A stretch of 8,122 bases of DNA from Myxococcales bacterium (lineage in GTDB: Bacteria; Myxococcota; Polyangia; HGW-17; SLPX01). Shown one piece after another: positions 1 through 6,825 of this stretch. The stretch covers positions 1 to 8,122 of the forward strand of contig SLPX01000102.1 of assembly GCA_007131745.1 (NCBI GenBank). The letters are read 5' to 3'. The position numbers were made by a program, and so were the translations under genes. The notes under the pieces were generated by a model. The model was not told the origin of the DNA. It was given only the letters and a program-made list of their open reading frames with translations, and did no database searches. Position 1 is the first letter of the stretch. Each line of letters opens with the position of its first letter.

Positions 1-339
1 AGGCTAACCGGAAAACGCTGAGTTGGGCAATTTTTCGAATCAACGCCCGATCCGAACACGAGATCGACAAGACATGGTTTTAGCGGTTTTGGGTCGGCTC
101 GATGTCGTGATCGTATTTTTGCAAAAAACACCGCATAAAAAAGTGACCTCCGTTTTTTGTTCCCGATGCCACTGCAATAAACAAGAAAGCTGCCTGTTTC
201 GCAAAACAGTAAAAAAAAGGTTTTTACACGCATTTCGAAGACGTCTGTTGAATGCTGGTGGATTCGTGCAACTCAAGGGATTCCGGTTTGTGCATTGAAA
301 AAATGCACCGGAAAAAGAGGAGAGAAAGGAAGGATGACA
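1..339. other. non-coding leader upstream of the vWA lipoprotein gene
   Basis: I see no convincing gene here. One forward frame is open from the left edge and stops with TAG at 81-83 (26 codons), so the tail of an upstream gene is possible but cannot be supported. The rest has A/T runs and a small perfect hairpin, CTGTTT-CGCA-AAACAG at 194-209, followed by an A-run. It therefore does not look like a Rho-independent terminator on the plus strand. I found no sigma70-like promoter with good boxes and spacing. An ORF in frame with the downstream gene extends up to a TTG at 295, but that TTG has no good ribosome binding site. Confidence 0.55.
327..333 (+). promoter_or_regulatory. ribosome binding site of the vWA lipoprotein gene
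   Basis: The purine-rich AGGAAGG lies 6 bases before the ATG at 340. It favours that start over the in-frame TTG at 295. The in-frame ATG at 334 directly abuts this motif, but could instead use the AGGAG at 318-322, 11 bases upstream. Confidence 0.6.
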
Positions 340-2205
340 ATGAGAAGGAAAAGAAAGGGTATAATGGTCGGCCTCTTGGGGGTCGCTGCCTTGTGCTTGG
401 GAGGGGTTGTAGCTGGTTGTGTTGATGAACCAGCGGATCCTGTTGATGGTGATGACAATAAGGATGTCATTGAAAACGTGGAAAGATACGTTTTGCCGCA
501 GTCCGCGGAGAGAAGCGTGGATCTCCTTTTTGTGATCGACAACTCTCATTCAATGGCGAGCCACCAGCAGAATTTGAAAGAAAACTTCCCCGCGCTCATG
601 AACGCCCTGAAGAATATGCCTGGTGGAATGCCCGGTATTCACATTGGTGTAGTAACTTCGGACCTCGGCGCTGGTCAATACACTTCGATTCGTTATTGTG
701 AAACGAGAGGCGGCGACAGGGGTGTACTTGGAATGTCCGAGTCCATGGAATATGCACAGAACACACCGGTTGAAAACAGGTTGGCTGATCGCGGGGAACT
801 TTGTATCGGCCCGGGGCAAAGATACATCGTGGATGTTGAGCCGGACGGTTGCGAAATTATGCGGGACGGTTGGTCCAATTCCTGTCTGTCGCATGAATGT
901 TTCGAGCAGCATTGTGAATCCGTGGCCCAAGGCGGTGAAAACCTGAGTCTTTATGTTGATGAAAACGGTTGTCCCCGTTGCCGGAATTATTCCGGATATC
1001 TTTCCGATGTGTTCAGTTGCTACGCTGACGTTGGTATCTACGGCTGCGGATTCGAGCAGCACCTGGAAGCAATGCGGAAGGCTCTCGACGTGGAGGAAAC
1101 ACCTGAAAACGAAGGTTTCTTGAGAGAAACCGCTTACCTGGCTGTCGTGGTTGTGGCTGATGAAGATGATTGCTCCGCGGCCAAGCCCGACGTTCTTTAT
1201 GATCCGGATCCCCACAAGGACAACCTTAACTCGGAACTAGGTTTTTTGCATTCGTTCAGGTGTTTCGAGTTCGGTATAGGCTGCAATGTAAACAGCCGTG
1301 AGCCGGGCGTTCGGACGGATTGCTCGCACGAGAGAGATGATGATCTCATGATGTTGCACCCGGTGGATAGGTACACGACATTCATGAAGTCCGTCAAAGA
1401 TCCGATGATGACGATCGTGGCGGCTATCAGCGGCCCGGTTGGCGACGAAATTTTTGTCCAAATGGATTCATCCCACCGCCCCGAGTTGCAGGCCTCCTGT
1501 GTGCCGACCGGTTCGCCATACGGAGCGGATCCCGCGGTTAGGATCAAGGGTTTTGCCGGATATTTCAATACGCCTGATGATCTGGATTTTTGGGCGCTAA
1601 ACAGTGTATGCAGTCCGGATTATTCCCCTGCGCTTGCCGGCATAGCTTACAGGACCATTGACACGATGTCTGAGAAATGTCCTACGCAGCCGATATCGGG
1701 TTGTAGTGAATGGTTGAATGGAACCTCGCCGTGCCTGCCGGATTGCTCTTTCGCCGATGTGGAGAACAGGGGACTTGTGCAAGAGAATAAACTGGATGTG
1801 GTTTGGTGCGGAAGCGTGTGTCAAAACGGTCTTTGCACGCAAGACGACATGGAAGAGTGCGATTTTGACGAGCAAGGATACTGCCGTTGTTCTGAGGGGC
1901 TTGGTCCCACGGTTTTCGGAGATGATAGGCAAATCTATTGCGCGCCCCTGCTATATCCGGATGGTCCGATTGATGAAAAACCATTCGGCTTGGTGAGGGA
2001 TTCCCGATTGCAGGACATCATACCCAGGCTGGAACCAACTTGCGAAGGTGGTGTTTGCACGGCCGGACGCTCAAGTGCATGCTGGTATGTGAGCGATGAT
2101 ACTGATTGTGAATCAGGTCTGGTCATTCGCATCATCCGCGGTGAGGAGCCGCCTCCGCGAACTTTCTCCGAAGGGCTGTGCCAAACAGCGGATGTGATGG
2201 ATTAA
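340..2205 (+). CDS. cysteine-rich vWA-domain lipoprotein (secreted)
   Basis: Predicted 621-residue exported lipoprotein with a von Willebrand factor A domain, a fold that binds protein partners through a metal site. The N terminus is a type II signal peptide: RRKRK, a hydrophobic stretch, then a VAGC lipobox with the lipid-carrying cysteine at about residue 27. The vWA domain begins near residue 57. The metal-site motif DNSHS (D67, S69, S71) is intact, with T106 in VVTSD as a likely third ligand. An ADEDDCS block at about 273-279 and a GCGFEQ block near 235 match a family I know from myxobacterial genomes. Between T106 and the GCGFEQ block lies a long cysteine-rich insertion, and a second cysteine-rich segment fills residues about 445-617. 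The mature protein has about 33 cysteines, so many disulfides are likely. The start at ATG 340 follows a good ribosome binding site; ATG 334 is the close alternative. The gene is convergent with the kinase gene, 44 bases away. The partner and the role are unknown; surface adhesion or envelope sensing is only a guess. Confidence 0.92.
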   Translation: MRRKRKGIMVGLLGVAALCLGGVVAGCVDEPADPVDGDDNKDVIENVERYVLPQSAERSVDLLFVIDNSHSMASHQQNLKENFPALMNALKNMPGGMPGIHIGVVTSDLGAGQYTSIRYCETRGGDRGVLGMSESMEYAQNTPVENRLADRGELCIGPGQRYIVDVEPDGCEIMRDGWSNSCLSHECFEQHCESVAQGGENLSLYVDENGCPRCRNYSGYLSDVFSCYADVGIYGCGFEQHLEAMRKALDVEETPENEGFLRETAYLAVVVVADEDDCSAAKPDVLYDPDPHKDNLNSELGFLHSFRCFEFGIGCNVNSREPGVRTDCSHERDDDLMMLHPVDRYTTFMKSVKDPMMTIVAAISGPVGDEIFVQMDSSHRPELQASCVPTGSPYGADPAVRIKGFAGYFNTPDDLDFWALNSVCSPDYSPALAGIAYRTIDTMSEKCPTQPISGCSEWLNGTSPCLPDCSFADVENRGLVQENKLDVVWCGSVCQNGLCTQDDMEECDFDEQGYCRCSEGLGPTVFGDDRQIYCAPLLYPDGPIDEKPFGLVRDSRLQDIIPRLEPTCEGGVCTAGRSSACWYVSDDTDCESGLVIRIIRGEEPPPRTFSEGLCQTADVMD

Positions 2206-2249
2206 TGATTCATAACGATTGATAAAGATTGGAACCAGCCCTATGCCTC

Positions 2250-4085
2250 TTAAATGCTGTGTTTTTGCATTTCAAAGAAAAACACGTCCAGGATTTTTAG
2301 GTTGCGCCGAACTTCAGGGTTGGAGTCACAGCGTTCCCTGATGAAATGAATCTGCCGGGCCAACTCGGCCTCCAACTCCAATAGTTGCGTCTCCCGCTCG
2401 TAATTCTCTCTTTGTTTCGCCGACAGTTTTTCTCCGAGGCAGGCAAGTTTATCTTCCCTGTTTTTCGTAACCTCCATGATGCGGTTTTCCAAAACCCGAA
2501 TCTGGTAATTGATGTCGTTTAGAATCTCTTTGTCGTCTTTGGGCGCGGTCGAACCTTCAGTATTGGAGTTTTCGCCGATACCAACGAGATGTTCTTCTTG
2601 TGCATCGGTTTCTAAAACTTTCGCAAGTCTTTCCCTTTCTTGGCTCAAATCTATCACGGCCAGCCTCAGGCTGTTTACCCGCTGGCGGGCGGATTCGTCG
2701 ACTTCTTTCATCTGGGATTCCAACAGCGCCATTTCGGTTTCCTGCTGCAGAATCTCTTCTTCGTGTTCGAGCAGTTTTGACATGGAGAGAGCAAGGCCGG
2801 GATTGCCCAGAGCGTTGTCCAAAACGATTTCAACTACGTGCTTGAGATGGTTTCTGTAACGTCTCTGAAAAGCTGCGCTGATTTCCATGGGGTTCATGAT
2901 TCTGTGAACCCCGGAACCTACATCCAAGCCGGATACTCCATCCAGTAGATCTTGATCAGCAGGCCGATTGGCGGAAGAGCATGCTTGTTCAAGCTGTGCA
3001 TTGTTCTTCTGATTCCATGCATCCTCGGATCCGGATACACCTCCGCTTCGGATTTCTTGAGAGCCGGATACCATCCATTCCGAATTGGAGTTCCCTCTCT
3101 CTGCGTCCGGTTCATGTTTCTCGGACACTCCGAAAGGGTGGTGGTCGGAAATCGTTGCCGGCGTGTAATCGAAATCTCCATAATCGGTCCGATCGTTCGG
3201 GCCTGATGATTCTTCGACCACGATACAAGTTCGTAATCTTCGCATTTGTTCCATAATTATTTGCATGTTGGACGGTCGCTCGTCAGGTTCTTTGCGAAGA
3301 CACGATAAAACAAGATCGTCATATTCTTTTGGAATATTCGTGACCGGGTTTTTCTCGGACGGCTTGGGAGGGGGTTTTCTGCAATGAGCCTGCATGCACT
3401 CCACCACCGTGCCGCTGAACGGCGCTTCTCCGACCACGATTTCGTACGCCAAGATTCCGAATGAATATATGTCGGACCGGCAATCCAGAGCCTGTCCCCT
3501 GCATTGCTCCGGTGACATGTATTCAGGTGTTCCGAAAATCTGTCCTTTAAGGGTAAGTGTATTAGCGTCTGTTTCTGATAGAATTTTGGCAAGGCCGAAA
3601 TCCAGAATTTTTACCATGTCGGAACGATTTCGTTCCTGGGTCAAGAGGATGTTTTCCGGCTTCAAATCGCGATGCACAACATTGTACTCATGGGCGACGA
3701 TCATGGCATCGGCAACCTGGATAAGCACTTTTAGGGCCAGAGGCAGTGGGAGAGGGCCTCTTCGAATTATGTGGTCAAGGGGTGTGCCGGGCACGAATTC
3801 CATGACAAGGTAGAAGCGACCATCCGGCAGCTGTCCGAAATCCTGGATAAATACGATATTCGGGTGATGAATACGGCTGGCAGCGCGCGCTTCTCTGCGG
3901 AAACGGGCTATCATTCGTTCGTCTTGAGTAAACTCCGACTTCAAGACCTTGATTGCTACGTGATTCCCGAGGTCTTCATGGCGGGCTTTCACCACCACTC
4001 CCATGCCGCCTTCACCAAGAGGTTCCAGTACCTTGAAACGTCCGCCGATGAGTTGTCCGATTAGTCTTTCAGATTCTTGTGTCAA
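2250..4085 (-). CDS. Hanks-type Ser/Thr protein kinase with C-terminal coiled coil
   Basis: Predicted 611-residue kinase that transfers phosphate from ATP to Ser or Thr of partner proteins. All core motifs are present: glycine loop LGEGGMG (G24, G26, G29), VAIK lysine K46, alpha-C glutamate probably E65, catalytic HRDLKPEN (D140, N145), DFG (D162-G164), GTPEYMSPEQ (185-194), the D205 of SDIYSFG, and R270. It should therefore be catalytically active. The kinase domain spans about 15-285. A polar, Ser/Asp-rich linker follows (about 290-400), then a Glu/Lys/Arg-rich region with long predicted coiled coil (about 435-585), broken by a polar stretch near 500-518. I see no transmembrane helix, PASTA or TPR repeats, so it is probably cytosolic, and the coiled coil may mediate dimerisation or partner binding. 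The start is TTG, chosen because AAAGAGG lies 7 bases upstream, an in-frame stop lies just beyond that, and the next ATG falls inside the glycine loop. The gene diverges from the PilZ gene. Substrates are unknown. Confidence 0.95.
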   Translation of the reverse strand: MTQESERLIGQLIGGRFKVLEPLGEGGMGVVVKARHEDLGNHVAIKVLKSEFTQDERMIARFRREARAASRIHHPNIVFIQDFGQLPDGRFYLVMEFVPGTPLDHIIRRGPLPLPLALKVLIQVADAMIVAHEYNVVHRDLKPENILLTQERNRSDMVKILDFGLAKILSETDANTLTLKGQIFGTPEYMSPEQCRGQALDCRSDIYSFGILAYEIVVGEAPFSGTVVECMQAHCRKPPPKPSEKNPVTNIPKEYDDLVLSCLRKEPDERPSNMQIIMEQMRRLRTCIVVEESSGPNDRTDYGDFDYTPATISDHHPFGVSEKHEPDAERGNSNSEWMVSGSQEIRSGGVSGSEDAWNQKNNAQLEQACSSANRPADQDLLDGVSGLDVGSGVHRIMNPMEISAAFQRRYRNHLKHVVEIVLDNALGNPGLALSMSKLLEHEEEILQQETEMALLESQMKEVDESARQRVNSLRLAVIDLSQERERLAKVLETDAQEEHLVGIGENSNTEGSTAPKDDKEILNDINYQIRVLENRIMEVTKNREDKLACLGEKLSAKQRENYERETQLLELEAELARQIHFIRERCDSNPEVRRNLKILDVFFFEMQKHSI

Positions 4086-4092
4086 AATATTG

Positions 4093-4099
4093 CCTCTTT
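4093..4099 (-). promoter_or_regulatory. ribosome binding site deciding the TTG start of the kinase
   Basis: On the minus strand the sequence reads AAAGAGG, then 7 bases, then TTG at 4085. Together with an in-frame stop overlapping this motif (the TAA read just before AGA-GGC), it fixes the unusual TTG start. Confidence 0.75.
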
Positions 4100-4135
4100 A
4101 GGGTTTTCTACCAGGAATTGCGGTAAAGAAAAAGA

Positions 4136-4165
4136 CGATTTTCGGATCATTTCGGGCGATTTTCG
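4136..4165. repeat. three helically phased CGAAA boxes upstream of the kinase
   Basis: On the minus strand two exact copies of CGAAAATCG (plus coordinates 4136-4144 and 4157-4165) are 21 bases apart. A related CGAAAT lies between them at 4149-4154. The conserved CG edges fall at 4144, 4154 and 4165, so the boxes are spaced 10 and 11 bases, about one helical turn each. They lie roughly 50-80 bases upstream of the kinase start. This pattern suits a tandem binding site for a regulator on one face of the DNA, or an A-tract bend. No known operator was recognised. Confidence 0.45.
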
Positions 4166-4314
4166 TACTTGGACTTTTTTGCTGCACACATACCAGATTT
4201 GTTTTTTTGTAAGGGGTTGTTATCTAACGGATTTTGCCTGGATAGATGAGTTTTTGTTTGCTCAGTTGCGCTGCCGTTCAACCGCAGATGATGGGGAGTT
4301 GAGAAAGTCTCATA

Positions 4315-4342
4315 TTGACCTTACCGTGTCATGAAACATGAT
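4315..4342 (+). promoter_or_regulatory. candidate sigma70-type promoter of the PilZ gene
   Basis: TTGACC (4315-4320, five of six consensus bases) is followed after 16 bases by CATGAT (4337-4342, four of six). The -10 box overlaps an inverted repeat at 4329-4341. A second -10-like TAAAAT sits at 4359-4364 without a matching -35 box. This is a weak call based on pattern only. Confidence 0.3.
4329..4341. repeat. perfect inverted repeat TCATG-AAA-CATGA, operator-like
   Basis: Five-base arms with a three-base centre form a 13-base dyad that overlaps the spacer and -10 box of the candidate PilZ promoter. The placement is what a repressor site would have. The short arms mean that chance is a real alternative. 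Confidence 0.3.
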
Positions 4343-4409
4343 TGCATTACAAGAATACTAAAATAATTTGCTGCCAATGAATGAATTTGGGATTAGCCCC
4401 TTGATTTAC

Positions 4410-4427
4410 TGTGATTATTGTGATAAA
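4410..4427. repeat. tandem 9-base direct repeat (TGTGATTAT, TGTGATAAA)
   Basis: Two adjacent copies share TGTGAT exactly, at 4410-4415 and 4419-4424. They lie about 80-95 bases upstream of the PilZ start codon. TGTGA resembles a CRP half-site, but the copies are direct rather than inverted, so a CRP site is not supported. Confidence 0.3.
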
Positions 4428-4505
4428 TCCAGAAATGTATATTCTAGATGAAATTATTCGCGGATTCAATGGAACTGAGTTGGTGTATTCGAGAGGAGCG
4501 ATTAA

Positions 4506-5126
4506 ATGCGAGTGGTCTATCTGAGGTTCGATGACCTAAGGCGACTGTTATTTCACTATCAAACAATAGTGGATGGGGATGGTTTCTTTTTGGAAACACG
4601 ACAGGAATTCCTGGAAGGTGAGGAACTTGTACTGGAACTTGAAGTGCCACAGCTCGGCGGTAGCTACAGCCTGGAGTGTCTGGTGGTGGGTTCTTTGCGT
4701 GAGAAGGGGTTGAACGTTGAATCCGGTTACATGCTCCAGTTCAAGCCTGAAGCCGCTGAAGTCAGGGATGAGCTTTTGGAGGCGATCGGGTGGCAACTAA
4801 TTGGATCCAATAGGAGATTTCATGCTCGTTATCCCAAGACCATCGCAGTGGCCTGGCGGCAGGGAAATTCTGAAGAACTTCACGTTGATCATACACAGAA
4901 CATCGGGTTGGGGGGAGCTTTTGTGCGGACTCAAAGTGTTCCGCCCACTGAATCTCTTTTGACCATGCATTTTCGTTGCGGCGGCAGGGAGCCGGCGCTG
5001 ACCCTGGTGGGACGGGTGGCCTGGTGCCGAACTGACGGAGAGATCACCGGCATGGGGATCAACTTCATCGGCATTGACGCAAACAAGGGGCTCCAACTCC
5101 GCAGGGTTCTGGAAAGTGACGCGTAG
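4506..5126 (+). CDS. PilZ-domain protein with degenerate N-terminal PilZ-like domain
   Basis: Predicted 206-residue soluble protein, probably a cyclic-di-GMP receptor. Residues about 100-203 form a PilZ domain of the type frequent in myxobacteria. The RxxxR motif is RFHAR (R104, R108). The second motif, normally D/N-x-S-x-x-G, reads NIGLGG (N132 to G137), with glycine at 134 in place of serine. It is followed by AFVRT, and further on by GRVAWC and GMGINFIG, which fit the expected strands. Residues about 5-95 (GFFLET, then GEELVLELEVP, then GYMLQF) follow the same strand pattern but lack RxxxR, so they look like a degenerate PilZ-like domain. There is no signal peptide or transmembrane segment. 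The start is an ATG with AGAGGAG 7 bases upstream. The gene diverges from the kinase and ends 6 bases from the convergent FadL-like gene. Its target (motility, exopolysaccharide, secretion or other) cannot be told from the sequence. Confidence 0.88.
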   Translation: MRVVYLRFDDLRRLLFHYQTIVDGDGFFLETRQEFLEGEELVLELEVPQLGGSYSLECLVVGSLREKGLNVESGYMLQFKPEAAEVRDELLEAIGWQLIGSNRRFHARYPKTIAVAWRQGNSEELHVDHTQNIGLGGAFVRTQSVPPTESLLTMHFRCGGREPALTLVGRVAWCRTDGEITGMGINFIGIDANKGLQLRRVLESDA

Positions 5127-5132
5127 GGGTGG

Positions 5133-6704
5133 CTATTCTCTTATTTTGTGAAGAATTCCAGATAGTTCCAAGACGAAAAAATCGACTCTCTTGTCTTTTA
5201 CATCACCATTGACGGAAAAATCAGCGTCGGGCATGGATTCCCGGCAGCCGTCGTCACCGGGCGGGCAGATGGACGGCCTGATAATGCTGTTTCTTACAAC
5301 GCGATCCTTGTAAAAGAGCGCTCCGTAACCCGCGGATATCTCCAGTTGAGCGAGCATGTTTCCGAATCGGCCTACGTTGAAACGATAACTTGCGCCTATT
5401 GAAAAACCCAGCTTGTCTGCGTCGGGGTTGAGCAGGCTGTAGGTGGAATCGGGATAAGGAGATTTGTCCCAGAGAAAACCGGTCCTGAATTCGAGCCCTG
5501 GAACCTGGACCACGTTCCATTGCCCTCCCGCTGCTATCGCTAAAACGTTCCGTGAGTTTTTTGGTTCGATGGTCTCTTCCAGTGTAATCGGATCATTACC
5601 GGGTAATTGAACTATAAGCGGTTCCGGAAAACGGATCTGGATCTTGTCGTAGACAGAATAATTCTGCCAAATGAAATCCACGCCGAAGCTTCCGTGTTTG
5701 GAGATCTCCCAGTCCACTCCGGCTCTCAAGATCATGGGAAAACGGAACCTGGATTTTGCTTTGCACTTTACCGACATATCACCTGCATCACAGCTTTGGG
5801 CGAATGCAGCCACCGGAATGGAGGTGATTTCCAGTCTCCCCGAAAAGTCGAACTCTGTTTGGCTCGCGTAAGAAACTCCGATCCGGATATTGCGGAGCCA
5901 GGGATTTTTGATTGAAAACGTATCGCCGAGATTCCAGATGACTCCGAAATTGAAGGCATAACTCCAAGCCGTCGCTTCCAGGTCCAGCAAACCTTCGCCG
6001 TCCCACCACAGGGCCGCAGAACCTTCAGGACCTCCGAGCCACAAAGCCCTGTTCATCTGGATGGAAGCTCTGACCGCGCTGACGCCCGCGCCGATGGTGA
6101 TCGCGGGGTGCGGTTGGTAGGCCGCGGCCGGTGTCAGGTACACCGTGTTCACGGTTCCACGTATCACGTCAAAACGTTGGGACGCTCCCGAGCAGTCGAT
6201 TGGCCAGCCGTCTTCGTCTCTCCTGCAATCAGGAAACGATCCCGTGGCATTGTGCGGCGAATATACGGCGAAGGCGAAATTCCAGTTCTCCAGGCCGAAC
6301 CTGCCGCTGATTCCCGCAAAAGGCAGGATCCCGAATCCCGTAGGATATTTCCCCCACGGCGTCGTGGTTATCGGGTCTTCAAAACCGTCGTAGCAGCCGG
6401 GCACTCCATTTTCATCAAAAGCGCGGCTGCAACGATAGTAGGTGGTGTGCGTGAGAACTCCGGTTCCGCTTATATCCAGCCGGGCCTCCTCTATGAGGCC
6501 CAAACCGGCAGGGTTGTGGTAAACCGAGGACGTATCATCCGGCCTTGCGACATAAGCCAATCTCGTGGAACCACGCGCCCCGATCAACGGAATGGTAAAC
6601 CCACCCGCTCGGGCGGTCGACATGTTCATCCCCATGACGGCCGCTGCTGCCGCCGCGGCTGCCGCATAAACCAGGTACGAATACACCCTTGCAGATCCGT
6701 TCAT
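5133..6704 (-). CDS. FadL/OmpP1-type outer membrane beta-barrel protein
   Basis: Predicted 523-residue outer membrane protein related to the FadL/OmpP1 family, which admits long-chain fatty acids and other hydrophobic compounds. The signal peptide contains nine alanines in a row (A14-A22) and probably ends at ARA33, leaving a mature start GGFTIP typical of FadL. The NPAGLG motif (64-69), after ARPDDTSSVYH, is the family hallmark. The rest alternates aromatic and glycine-rich strands with polar loops, as a barrel would (for example residues 200-215, 245-260, 270-290, 322-350, 430-462). All eight cysteines fall in four close pairs: 92/104, 160/171, 305/314 and 480/487, probably in surface loops. 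The last residues, HKIRE, do not give the aromatic C terminus common in barrel proteins. The start is an ATG with GGAAG about 9 bases upstream. The gene lies 121 bases downstream of the heptapeptide-repeat membrane protein on the same strand and has its own candidate promoter. The substrate is unknown. Confidence 0.88.
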   Translation of the reverse strand: MNGSARVYSYLVYAAAAAAAAAVMGMNMSTARAGGFTIPLIGARGSTRLAYVARPDDTSSVYHNPAGLGLIEEARLDISGTGVLTHTTYYRCSRAFDENGVPGCYDGFEDPITTTPWGKYPTGFGILPFAGISGRFGLENWNFAFAVYSPHNATGSFPDCRRDEDGWPIDCSGASQRFDVIRGTVNTVYLTPAAAYQPHPAITIGAGVSAVRASIQMNRALWLGGPEGSAALWWDGEGLLDLEATAWSYAFNFGVIWNLGDTFSIKNPWLRNIRIGVSYASQTEFDFSGRLEITSIPVAAFAQSCDAGDMSVKCKAKSRFRFPMILRAGVDWEISKHGSFGVDFIWQNYSVYDKIQIRFPEPLIVQLPGNDPITLEETIEPKNSRNVLAIAAGGQWNVVQVPGLEFRTGFLWDKSPYPDSTYSLLNPDADKLGFSIGASYRFNVGRFGNMLAQLEISAGYGALFYKDRVVRNSIIRPSICPPGDDGCRESMPDADFSVNGDVKDKRVDFFVLELSGILHKIRE

Positions 6705-6760
6705 TAAATGAATCTTCCGTCCTCCGGGTTTTCTCAGTCCATGTGTTTGAGTAGGGATTT

Positions 6761-6789
6761 TTACTAGTGGACGACAAGGATGTAGTCAA
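6761..6789 (-). promoter_or_regulatory. candidate promoter of the FadL-like gene
   Basis: On the minus strand TTGACT (6784-6789) is followed after 17 bases by TAGTAA (6761-6766). The -35 box is good, but the -10 box lacks the final T and matches only three of six bases. Transcription would start near 6754, about 50 bases before the ATG. Confidence 0.35.
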
Positions 6790-6825
6790 CTAAAAAACCG
6801 GTTTCGATGTCTCCCAAACAATGAT

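Larger units (their letters stand above)
4086..4505. other. AT-rich divergent control region between kinase and PilZ genes
   Basis: This 420-base stretch separates two divergently read genes and holds no convincing gene of its own. The one forward frame open across its left part starts inside the kinase gene and has no ribosome binding site. It is visibly richer in A and T than the flanking genes. It contains three phased CGAAA boxes nearest the kinase, a candidate promoter with an overlapping inverted repeat near 4315-4342, a tandem 9-base repeat at 4410-4427, and the strong ribosome binding site of the PilZ gene (AGAGGAG, 4492-4498). If the promoter near 4315 is used, the PilZ messenger would have a leader of about 155 bases. 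I could not match that leader to a cyclic-di-GMP riboswitch. Confidence 0.7.

Noticed and set aside
194..209. Hairpin CTGTTT-CGCA-AAACAG as a Rho-independent terminator
   Set aside because: The stem is short and AT-rich. On the plus strand it is followed by an A-run, and on the minus strand by GCAGCTTTC, so neither side has the required T-run.
23..298. Plus-strand open frame of 91 codons in the left leader
   Set aside because: It has no ribosome binding site and no motif, and is basic and aromatic in a way typical of chance frames in A/T-run DNA.
40..549. Minus-strand open frame of 169 codons overlapping the start of the vWA lipoprotein gene
   Set aside because: It overlaps the signal peptide and metal-motif region of a clearly real gene, has no family motifs, and has an amino-acid make-up typical of an antisense frame.
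550..1215. Minus-strand open frame of 221 codons inside the vWA lipoprotein gene
   Set aside because: It lies wholly antisense to a gene with recognisable domains and shows no motif of its own.
4410..4427. CRP-type binding site
   Set aside because: The two TGTGA elements are in direct orientation 9 bases apart, whereas a CRP site needs TGTGA facing TCACA.
6108..6707. Plus-strand open frame of 199 codons opposite the FadL-like gene
   Set aside because: It is rich in Arg, Gly and Pro, has no recognisable domain, and lies opposite the NPAGLG-bearing N-terminal half of the FadL-like protein.
6792..6804. AAACCGGTTT palindrome followed on the minus strand by a T-run, as a terminator after the heptapeptide-repeat gene
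   Set aside because: The ten-base palindrome leaves no loop, and the possible stem is too small to terminate transcription reliably.
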